64,000 bases of DNA from Geosiphon pyriformis. Its lineage: Eukaryota; Glomeromycota; Glomeromycetes; Archaeosporales; Geosiphonaceae. Where the stretch lies: the NCBI GenBank assembly GCA_016748015.1, contig JAAOMT010000175.1, positions 167,395 through 231,394 on the forward strand. The letters run 5' to 3'. The first letter of the stretch is position 1; the number at the start of each line of letters is the position of its first letter. Below, piece by piece: positions 55,930-64,000 of the stretch. Below the pieces are notes generated by a model. It saw only the letters and a list, made by a program, of their open reading frames with translations. It made no database searches and was not told the origin of the DNA. Both the position numbers and the translations under genes were made by a program.

Positions 55930-57040
55930 ATTCAGAATTGTTTCTGGAATGATAGTGTTTCAAACAATCTCTATGTGCAACTTTTGCTAGGATTTTGTCA
56001 TCAAGTCTTAACTTGTATAATCCATTGCTTAGGATTTCATGAATAAAAAATGGTCCATCCCATTTATTTTCAAATTTTCCACTTCATTGTTTTTCAGCCT
56101 TAGTTCTATATAAGAGAACTTTGTTTCCAACTTTAAATTTGTTGGTGACTGGTGGCAATTTGTTGTCATGCTGTTCTTTTTGTTGAGCTTGGGAGTGTTT
56201 AATATGGGTTGCTACTATTCGTCGTTTTCCTTCCAATATGCTAAGCAGAGTGTAGGCTCTTCACTATAGTGTTTCCTGAAAGTTGTCTTCATTAATTGGT
56301 TGTACTGAGTATGTTTCCACTGTAAAACTAATTGGTAACGTTGCTGTCTTTCCATAGATTAAATCAAATGGTGTGTGTTTTGTGGTATCTTGTTTTAGTG
56401 TTCTATATGCTAGTAACACTGATGGAATAAAGATATCTCATTCTTGTTCAAAATCAGTTGAGACTTTGGCTAATGATTCACACAATGTTCTGTTGAAACA
56501 TTCTACAAGTTCATTTGTTTGTGGATGGTAGGGTGAAGATAATGATCTTTTAACATTAAATTGTTCACAAATTTCTTGTATCAAGTTGTTCACAAAATGT
56601 GTTCCTTGGTTAGATAAAAGTTCAATTGGGCATCCATGTCTACAAATAATGTCTTCATAGATGAAATTTGCTACTGATTTTGCATCTGCTCATTAAATGG
56701 CTCTGGCTTCGGGCCATTTGGTGAGATAGTCTACAGCTACTGCAATATAATGGTTTTCTTGGTTGGTGATAGGTAGCAGTCCGACTAAATTGATACCAAC
56801 TCAGTCAAAAAGCTGTCCAACTTTGATTGGGTTTAAAGATTCTGTAGGGCAAGTTTCTCCTTTTCTTTGACAGCTATTACAAGATTCAACATATTTGTGG
56901 ATGTCTCTTCTCATTCGGGGCCAAAAGTAGTGTTTCAATGTTCTTTGGGTGGTGTTATCTTTTCCTAAATGTGCTGATGAAGAGTCTGAATGCATGTTGT
57001 ATAAGATAGTTTCCTTTTCATTTTCCTGTATTAATCTGAG
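55930..57040 (-). pseudogene. Family-2 integrase
   Basis: HHCC region in the open piece 56801-56995 (MHSDSSSAHLGKDNTTQRT, ESCNSCQRKGE). Core: VGINLVGLLPI (first Asp is Asn), ELLSNQGTHFVN (second Asp is Asn), TNELVECFNRTLCES (Glu kept), LLAYRTLKQDTT. C-terminal domain FKVGNKVLLYRTKAEKQ, stop, SGKFENKWDGPFFIHEIL near 56000-56130. Two of three catalytic residues are lost, so it would be inactive. Confidence 0.78.
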
Positions 57041-57299
57041 TGGTTTGTCTGGATTTTTGAAGTTTCGATAATAAATGATATTGTTGTGTAGAAAATATTG
57101 TTTGGCTTGTTGTTGTAATTAGTGTTTTTCATCTAAAGACCAATTTGTTGGAATTGTTAATGTCTCCAAATATTGTTTAAGTTTGTTGTAGTTTTCAGGA
57201 TTCATTGTTTGTGGGCTGTTTTTGTTGGTTGGGTTGAACATTGGCTTGTGTTTTTCTAATTTTGCCTCATTTTTGAGAGACAGTCAACATTGGTGTGGA

Positions 57300-57700
57300 G
57301 TTTTTCTGGTTTGTGGTGCATTATATATTGATAGTTGGCTAAGAATCCTATCCATCAGATTTGTTTTGCATTGAGTTGGGTGTTTTTGTTTTGTAATCAT
57401 TTGAGTCCAATATTATCAGTGATAATATTGAATTCTTTAGATCTGAGATAAAAGTTGAAGTGGTGTAGGGCCCAAATTATGGCTGCTGTTTCTAGTTCTG
57501 TGGCAGGGTAGTTTTTCTCAGTTGGTTTTAATATTCTGCTAGCATAAGCAATTACTCGCTTATTTCCATTGTCATCTAGTTGTGATAAGATGGCACCAAA
57601 AGCAGTATATAAGACATCTGTAGCTAGTTGGAATCAGTTGCTAAAATCAAGATAGGTGAGAATTGGAGCTGTTATAAGCTTTTTCTTGAGAATTTTGAAG
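57300..57700 (-). pseudogene. Family-2 RNase H, minus copy
   Basis: Reads FQLATDVLYTAFGAILSQLDDNGNKRVIAYASRILKPTEKNYPATELETAAIIWALHHF in pieces, then EFNIITDNIGLK. It corresponds to 53610-53960 and continues beyond the point where that copy is cut. Stops lie after DFSN and in GLK-stop-LQNKN. Confidence 0.75.
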
Positions 57701-58660
57701 GCTTTTTGGTGTTTAGTAGTCCATTTGTATTCAACGTTTTTGGTAGTGAGCTGGTTGAAAGGTTTTGCAATTTCCAAGAATCCTTTAATGAATTTCCAAT
57801 AATAAGAGACTAATCCAATGAATCCTCTCAGTTCAATGGTGTTTCAGGGAGTTTTGAAGTTTTTAACAGTGTTAATTTTTTCTGGATTAGGTTTGATTCT
57901 GTCCTGGCTAACAATATGACCAAGAAAGGCCAAACTTGTTTTTCCAAAATAGCATTTCTTAATGTTCAGTTTCAATCTTGCTTTCCGTAATCATTGAAAA
58001 ACTTCTTGCAGGTGCTTTAAGTGTAATTCAAAAGATGAGGAATAAACATTGGTATCATCAAGATAAATAACTACTGATTTCCAAAGGAGTATTTTGTACA
58101 CAACATCCATAAGCCTTTGGAATGTTGCTGGTACATTGCATAATCTGAAAGGCATTACGTTGAACTTGTAATTTCCTTCTTGTGTAGTGAAAGCAGTTTT
58201 GGAGCGATTTTTGGGATCCATGACAACTTGCCAGTATCTGCTTTTCAAATCTAGAGTTGAAAAGTATTTGGACTTTTCAAGGGCATTTAACATGTCATCA
58301 ATTCGGGAAAGAGAGTAGGCATCTCCAATGGTGACACTGATGAGTTGTCAGTAATCAGTATCTTTCCATTTTTCTTTTTAACTAGAACTACAGGTAAGGC
58401 CCATGGACTTATTGACAGTTAAATAAGCCCATTGTTAAGCATCCGTTGTACTTCTTCTTGGATAAATTGGTGACTTTCTAGAGCAACTCAATAGGCTTGT
58501 TGTCACCTTGGTTTGGCATCTCCTGTATAGATTTGATGTTGAACCAAATCAGTTCTTTCTAAGTTATTGTTGTTTTCAGCAAAGATATTAGCATATTCTG
58601 CAATTAGCTCTTTGAGCTGGTTCTGTTGTTGTGATTCAAGTTGTCCCATGTTGATTCGGG
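57701..58660 (-). pseudogene. Family-2 reverse transcriptase, minus copy
   Basis: Open piece 57991-58293: MLNALEKSKYFSTLDLKSRYWQVVMDPKNRSKTAF, VMPFRLCNVPATFQRLM, VVIYLDDTNVYS (YLDD intact). A stop then precedes LRKARLKLNIKKCYFGKTSLAFLGHIVSQD. The upstream fingers part is near 58380-58600. Confidence 0.8.
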
Positions 58661-58856
58661 ATAGTTTTTCTATAACAACATGGTAGTTTTTGGAGCTAGA
58701 GTTTGGGTTGATTTTTGGTAGTGAATGTCCAATAATTTCAGAAAAATTGGGGACTGTTTGGGGTAATTCTTGTTGAAAGATATTACTGTAAATAACTCCA
58801 ATTTTTAAGTTATTTAATAAAACTATGGGGTAATTATTGGGATTGTAAAAAGTAAC

Positions 58857-59897
58857 TCAGACTTTCTTTGTTCCTTCTGGAATGTAAATGTTCAGGATTG
58901 AGATATTATGTTCCAAACAGATTCGTTTATTGGACTCAAAAATTTGTTGTGTGGTTGTTGGCTTTAGGCAGGTATAGATTTCAGGATGTTCTCTGAAAGG
59001 TGAAATAGTGATTGGTTGGGGAAGGCATAAAATCTGGTAAGACTCATTCTGTTCATTAAGAACTATGTTTACTGGAACTGTAAATTGTCCAGTTGAACCA
59101 AAACTTTGTGTTCTTTTTTCACTTTTTCCCAATTGTTCTCTTTGACTGACTAACTGTAAGCCCAAAACATTGATTAAGGGTAAATAGATAGCTTGAGCAA
59201 TTTTCTCAGCATATTCAATTTTGAAAGGCTTATCAGTTTTGTTTTGTAACATTATTGTAATGTCTCCTGTATATCCAGCATCTATGATTCCTTCTCTAAT
59301 GTTAATTCCTTTGCTTGCCAAGGATGATTGGAAAGTGATTTGGACCATTGCTCCTGGTGGAATTTCGAGAGCAATTTTGAGGTTGATCTTGATAAGAAAA
59401 TTTGGTGGAAAAACCAAAGTGTCTTTTCCTGGATATTGTAGATTGTATCCAGCATCAATTTCATGTGCTTTTTCAGGCTTTATTCCTTGTCCATTGTTGT
59501 TGAAGTACTTGAGCTGCAAAGCAGGCTGACTTTCGATAAGATAGACAGGTGTCATTTCAATTTCTTCTGTTGCTTTAGGTTTACCAAATTTGATTTCATA
59601 TTCATAACTTTCGCTAGGTAACAGAATGCTAAGAGCATAGCATTCAGGACACCATTGTTCATCACAAGGCATTATGCATTCCTCACATAATTTAATGTTC
59701 ATTTGTTCTAGCCATTGAGCTTGAGTTTCTTTGGTCGGGTAGGTGTGACTTGCAATTTGATGGTATACTTTTACTTTATCTTCATAATCAAATCCAGCTA
59801 ATTCCAAGGTATATTCAATATATTTAGCTTTTTTCATTTGAAAGACATCTTTTTTGGTTCTTCTGTTAATTAAAACCATGGCAAGTTTGTAAATCAT
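58857..59897 (-). CDS. Family-2 dUTPase segment, minus copy (open part of broken pol)
   Basis: 346 codons open from ATG 59897 (MIYKLAMVLINRR). Cys motif CEECIMPCDEQWCPEC at 71-86 (C-x2-C-x3-C-x4-C-x2-C, same spacing as family 1). dUTPase motifs: DAGYNLQYPG 148-157 (1), SSLAS 191-195 (2), GIIDAGYTGDI 203-213 (3, canonical), KIAQ 232-235 (4), TQSFGSTGQF 263-272 (5). All five are present and well spaced. This is the best dUTPase copy in the window. Confidence 0.88.
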   Translation of the reverse strand: MIYKLAMVLINRRTKKDVFQMKKAKYIEYTLELAGFDYEDKVKVYHQIASHTYPTKETQAQWLEQMNIKLCEECIMPCDEQWCPECYALSILLPSESYEYEIKFGKPKATEEIEMTPVYLIESQPALQLKYFNNNGQGIKPEKAHEIDAGYNLQYPGKDTLVFPPNFLIKINLKIALEIPPGAMVQITFQSSLASKGINIREGIIDAGYTGDITIMLQNKTDKPFKIEYAEKIAQAIYLPLINVLGLQLVSQREQLGKSEKRTQSFGSTGQFTVPVNIVLNEQNESYQILCLPQPITISPFREHPEIYTCLKPTTTQQIFESNKRICLEHNISILNIYIPEGTKKV

Positions 59898-59899
59898 TT

Positions 59900-60280
59900 C
59901 AGTATCATGGGGGTAGTAATAGAGTTTGTTAAGGGCACTATTGTATGCAGCATTGAAAGGTGTTCCAAGTTTTACTTTTTCTGCAATAAAAAGAGCATAT
60001 TGACAAGTTTGATCACAGACTTCTCCTCTAAATACAACATCAATCCAGTTATATTCATTGAGAAGCTGCTTTCCATAAGTAAGATAGGGTGTTCTATCCT
60101 ATTTCCCACTTCTTTTAATCAAATGACTCCATCATTCTCAATGACAGGCATTGCAATAATAGCAAGTGTGACTTTCATATTCTTCCTCAGGTAAAAATAC
60201 AAGCTCCCATTGATGATAGTTTCTTGTAACAGTCCTTACATTTAAGGAGAATGTAGGGGTGTTGTTTCCTTGGTTCAGGC
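59900..60280 (-). pseudogene. Family-2 Cys-rich module, minus copy
   Basis: Segments CKDCYKKLSSMGACIF (near 60200-60255), EEEYESHTCYYCNACH (60140-60190) and SVIKLVNM.. in shifted frame near 60000. It aligns with family-1 CVDCGKKLSLMGTYC and FYCCPY. Frameshifts and stops are present. The SSMGA-type sequence is shared with the family-1 plus copy. Confidence 0.6.
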
Positions 60281-60399
60281 TTTGAGTAAGAGATATTCTA
60301 TCCAGGGGTTTTGGGTTCAGAGTGTGGTGTAAAATGTTCTTGTTCAGTTTCATCAGCCCAATTGGATGTTGATTCAAGAGCCATGAATGTTTCGATTAT

Positions 60400-60900
60400 T
60401 GGTTTTTCTTCTTCTGGTTCGAATTCAAAAGCCAGGGCTTTTTCGGAGTGCTTGTTAAATGTACTACAAGTGACAGGTACTCAGGCATGTTGTTCTTGGT
60501 AAGAAATTTGTAGTTCTTGGATTTACCAGTCTAATTTTGCATTGGCTTTTTGAAGCCAGTCATTTCCGACAAGGGCTTTATACTGAGGAGCATCCATTAT
60601 AAGAACTTTAACTGGAATGGTAATTCCATCAAGAGTGAATGGAAAATTGTCAATTTCTCCAACTGGAGTCTTTTTCATGCCATTAGTAGTAACAATTACT
60701 GTTTGAGCTGGTCGGTCAACATTTCTCTTTAACTGTTGCATTAACTGGTAAGTAATAATACTCCCAGCAGATCCACTATTTAGGATTAATCAAATTGGCT
60801 TTCCTTCTACTTCAGCTTCTATGTACATTGCAGTAATGGCTTTTTGCTCGTTAGCTACTGCATTGCTAAGCAAGAATGGTGATTCATTTGCTTCAAATTT
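60400..60900 (-). pseudogene. Family-2 aspartic protease, minus copy
   Basis: Reads KAITAMYIEAEVEGKPI, stop, LILNSGSAGSIITYQLMQQLKRN (near 60740-60830), TVIVTTNGMKKTPVGEIDNFPF, VKVLIMDAPQYKALVGNDWLQKANAKLDW (60523-60741). The catalytic Asp of DSG is Asn (NSG). Confidence 0.74.
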
Positions 60901-60913
60901 GAAAGAGAAAATA

Positions 60914-62880
60914 TCAGAGATTGGCATTTTCAGTGATTCTGGTTGGTGGGATAGTGGTGTTGTTTTTAAAAGGGTTTTGTTGTTGTGCTGTAGCTTTACC
61001 TTCTGAGAGTGCAGTATGGTAAAAATCCTGTTCTTCCAGTATTGTTAAATAACTGGGTTGAGTGTGGTAGTGATTAGGTCTTGTCTGGGCTGGATTTCGG
61101 AGAACCAATTGGTTATTTGGGTTGATTCTGTTGTTGTTTGTTGTAAATTGGTTTTGTGGTGCAAATTGGTTTTGTTGAACTAATCGTCAAGCAGGTACTT
61201 GGTAATGTTGAATGGGGGGTTGTTGGTATTGCTGTTGGATTGGCTGTGGGGCAGGCTGATAATAGTTATTTTGGTATTGGGGTCTTAGTGGATAGTAAAT
61301 TAGTAGTGGTGGTTGATAATAAGATTGCTGTAGTGGAGGATAATGTTGATTACTCCTATTTTGTTGGTCTCATTGTAGCTTTCTGCAATCTCTTTTCCAG
61401 TGGCCAGGAATTCCACAGTAATGGCAATTCTGAGGCTGGTTATTAGAAGATGATGTGAAGTTGTTTTGATTTTATCTTTGGGGTAGTTGATATCTTTGAA
61501 GTTGCTGTTGTTGTTGGTTGGTGAAATAGTTTTTGACTTTCTTTGTGAGTTGGTCAATTTTCTCCTCAGCTGCTGAGCTGGTTTCTCCAATGGCTAAGTT
61601 TACAAGTTTTGTATGATTGGCTTCTTTCATGGTTATTTCATATCTTTTTGCATGCTGAATGGCAGAGTTTAAATCTTCTGGTGCATGTGGGCAAACCTTT
61701 TTAATCAGTTTATCCTTTAAACCAGTGATAAATTGATCCAAGATTTGAGCATTGGATTAATAATTATTAGTTTCAAGTTGGCAAATTCGTCTGAGAAGTT
61801 TGTTGAATTTCCCAATATAAGTCATAACAGATTCGGAAAGTTCTTGTTTGATATTGTGAAAATGATTTCGAAGTGTGATTGAGGTGTTGTTATTGGTGAA
61901 TTGTTCTAAGAAGGCAGTTTTAAAAGCTGTCCAGTCATTAAAAGAAGTGGTCAAGTTTTCGAACCATTCGTCTGCTGTTCCTTTGAAAAAGTAGGGAATT
62001 GTTTTTAACATTCTGGCAGCATTCCATCTATTTGCATCTCCAGCTTTAGTAACTTGGTCGAGCCATTCTTGGGAACTGGTCTCAATGTCTTTTCCATTAA
62101 ATTCAGAGATTTTTGCAATATATGCTGTCATTTCGTCTTTTTCGTTTTTACTGTCTATTGATTCTTTTTTAGATATTTCAGAGTTGTTTTCTTTGTTCGC
62201 TACTGTCTCAGAGTGTTCACTTTGATTTTCAGCTAGAAAGTCAAGGAGATTGGAACTAGTTTGAAGGGGTTCTTGTTGTTTGGTGGGACTTCTGAGTGAT
62301 GAAAAATCTTCTGGTCTTGCAAATCAATTTAAGAGTGAATTAGGTGTTTGTGCTTGTGCAAGTAAAGCTGGAAAAGGTGTAATAGTAAGTAAAAGTTTTG
62401 AACTGGTTCCTTGTTCAGGTGTTTGTAAGTGTTTGGCAGTTGTTTGTGATAGTATTGGAGTATTTGGTGTGGTTTTTGAGTATTGCTTCAATTTTTGTTT
62501 GCCTTTGTTGCTTGTTTCTGTTTCTGCTTCAAAATCAATAGAGTATTGAGATTATACTGGATATGTTTTTTCACAGTACTGGATAATGTTAAAATTAAGT
62601 TCTTGAAAGTAGATAGCAAGTGTTTCACTGTTCAGGTCTTCTGTTTCCAATCGTAAATAATGCACTAAATTATTGTAAAGGTTGTTTCTGACTTCTGAAA
62701 TGTTGTAGTTTCCAAAAAAATAATTGTTGATGCAGTTCTTAATGTATTGGTATACTGATTTCTTGACAATTTCAATTCTGTCTGGAATGTTAAATCTTTG
62801 CTTGCAGTGGGTGTAAATTGACTGGTAATACTCTAGAGTTGTTGTGTCTGGTGTGGTTGCTACTTTGAATTTGTTGTTAT
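60914..62880 (-). pseudogene. Family-2 Gag, minus copy
   Basis: Open pieces 61757-62131 (Gag core: ISEFNGKDIETSSQEWLDQVTKA, WFENLTTSFNDWTAFKTAFLEQF), 61472-61741 (DQFITGLKDKLIKKVCPHAPEDL, EEKIDQLTKKVKNYFTNQ) and 60914-61108 (C-terminal). The knuckle CHYCGIPGHWKRDC near 61385-61430 is intact. The N-terminal part (62150-62870) matches the plus copy, with stops. Expected whole Gag length is around 600 residues. Confidence 0.78.
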
Positions 62881-62889
62881 TGTGTTATT

Positions 62890-62906
62890 TTCATGGGAGA
62901 GCACCA
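62890..62906 (-). other. Primer-binding site of the minus family-2 element
   Basis: In element orientation TGGTGCTCTCCCATGAA starts two bases inside the 5' LTR. It matches the plus copy at 48429 except for two bases. Confidence 0.62.
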
Positions 62907-62908
62907 AA

Positions 62909-63886
62909 TATTACCAGAGGTTTTTGGTCTTTTCTTAGCTCTCGTATGTTTGTTGTAATGCTGTTAATTCACGACTATGAGAAGTGTTTGAACCTCTGAT
63001 AACTGAATTTTATCTTCAAATTATTTCCTATAATTTGAACTGCTGGGCTTATAGTGGAATAACCAATTCTGTGCCAGTTGCTTTGTATAGTTATGTTGTA
63101 GTAAATGTCAACTCTTTTCCAGGAAATGCTTATCTGGAAGCTCACTAAAAATGTGTAGTTACTTTGCTGTGAAAGTCAACTCTTTTACAGGAATCTCGTC
63201 TATAGGCTACCCTAATGATTGTAATAAGAAAAGAAAAGAAAATAAAAGAAATGTAAAAGAAATAGGATTTTATCAAGGGAAACGTTTTCTATTCAGGCCT
63301 GGAGTGACTAACAGTTTACTGAAATTGGTAGCTAATCAATTTCAAAATGTTAGTTGGATTTTGAAAATTTTCCAAGTGCAAATAATTAAAGAATTTGGTT
63401 TTTCGAATTATTTGATATTTATTTCTTTTTGTGTATATAGGAATGGTTCTAAGTAATAAATCTAAAGTAAGATATATTTTCTCAAAGAGAGAAGCTCTTC
63501 TTTTATACAACTTGTCATAACACTATTCTATGAACTTGAACTTTGCTCTTTTCTACAATTTTACTAAACTAAAGATACATTTTGGCAAACTACACTTATT
63601 TCTGCGAACTATTAGATATTTCGGTGAACTATCAATTATTTTGGCAAATTTCTACAAATTTTGGCAAACTTTTGAATGTTACATATTTCGGGGTATTGCA
63701 TAATTGATCATCACAATTAGGTTACATCTGTGTTATGTACAAATTGAGTTATTAATTAAATAATAATTTCAGACATTTTGCTAATGTAATAAGTGATAAT
63801 TTGAAATGATAATATATGCTAATTAATGATAGGAATTATAAAAATAATTTCATGCTAAATAATATTTCTAATTTTGTCTAATAACA
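62909..63886 (-). repeat. Family-2 5' LTR (minus copy)
   Basis: TATTACCAGAGGTTTTT to CTAATAACA, 978 bp. It is very similar to 53971-54978. Both terminal dinucleotides are partly mutated (TA instead of TG at the low end). Confidence 0.89.
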
Positions 63887-64000
63887 ATTACCAATTGAGA
63901 TAAAAGTCAACACTTATCCAACAAAACCAATAACTGAAAATAATTCTCAGGAAACGTTGCTAAGAAAAACATATAACTTGATGGAAACTTTAGATGACAA
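63887..64000 (+). pseudogene. Integrase fragment of another family-1 element (window edge)
   Basis: Open in one frame: LPIEIKVNTYPTKPITENN, QETLLRKTYNLMETLDD. It aligns with family-1 integrase at 13363-13480 (LPVEREINTYPAKPITEKN) and 45590-45700, not with family-2 integrase (LPISFTVETYSVQPINEDN). It runs off the window and is better preserved than the copy at 45 kb. Confidence 0.78.

Larger units (their letters stand above)
53971..63886 (-). mobile_element. Minus-strand family-2 gypsy element with both LTRs
   Basis: 9.9 kb. 3' LTR 53971-54978, 5' LTR 62909-63886, PPT, PBS and all domains present: Gag, protease, Cys-rich, dUTPase, RT, RNase H, integrase, third ORF. Single stops in most domains. 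The four bases outside the LTRs differ (GTGT left, ATTA right) and the flanking sequences come from two different element families, so this is not a simple insertion. Confidence 0.9.

Overview
The window looks like a very AT-rich, repeat-laden fungal genome segment. The non-LTR (LINE) proteins resemble, from memory, those of arbuscular mycorrhizal fungi (Glomeromycotina, Rhizophagus-like), and the two host genes have short GT-AG introns (77 to 339 nt). The species assignment is an inference. The window is mostly nested, decayed retrotransposons around one gene island at about 25-34.4 kb.

Left part (1-24.9 kb). Positions 1-3422 hold a decayed plus-strand Ty3/gypsy fragment, 'family 3'. A solo LTR of 'family 1' follows at 3773-4634, then a heavily decayed minus-strand LINE (about 4.65-9.33 kb; endonuclease and zinc knuckle still readable). 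A minus-strand LINE ORF1 with a LINE 3' tail but no ORF2 (9.42-21.82 kb) is split by a near-complete minus-strand family-1 gypsy element (11400-21533), flanked by a 4-bp duplication CTGG. At 21.98-23.54 kb lies a decayed family-2 LTR, interrupted by a 5'-truncated LINE flanked by an 11-bp target duplication.

Gene island (25-34.4 kb). There are two convincing host genes, both on the minus strand: a six-exon SCP/Psr1-type HAD phosphatase (26420-28286) and a two-exon protein with two GRF-like zinc modules, a coiled coil and a C-terminal RING (31788-34354). The ~3.5 kb between them contains only weak spliced-ORF candidates and microsatellites.

Right part (34.4-64 kb). A second kind of LINE ORF1 (35.49-36.56 kb, plus) is cut by a minus-oriented family-1 LTR with a stub of internal sequence. 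A plus-strand family-1 element (37725-47445) interrupts that stub. Next comes a plus-strand family-2 element (47446-53970) that lacks its integrase and 3' LTR, then a minus-strand family-2 element (53971-63886) with both LTRs. The last 114 bases are integrase of another family-1 copy.

The most interesting signal is the shared architecture of families 1 and 2: LTR - PBS - Gag (CCHC) - aspartic protease - Cys-rich zinc-binding module - dUTPase - RT - RNase H - integrase - conserved third ORF - polypurine tract - LTR. The dUTPase sits between protease and RT, and the third ORF ends directly before the polypurine tract. I recognise no known family for the third ORF or the Cys-rich module. Every element copy carries nonsense codons or frameshifts, mostly explicable by C-to-T or G-to-A change, so none looks autonomous.
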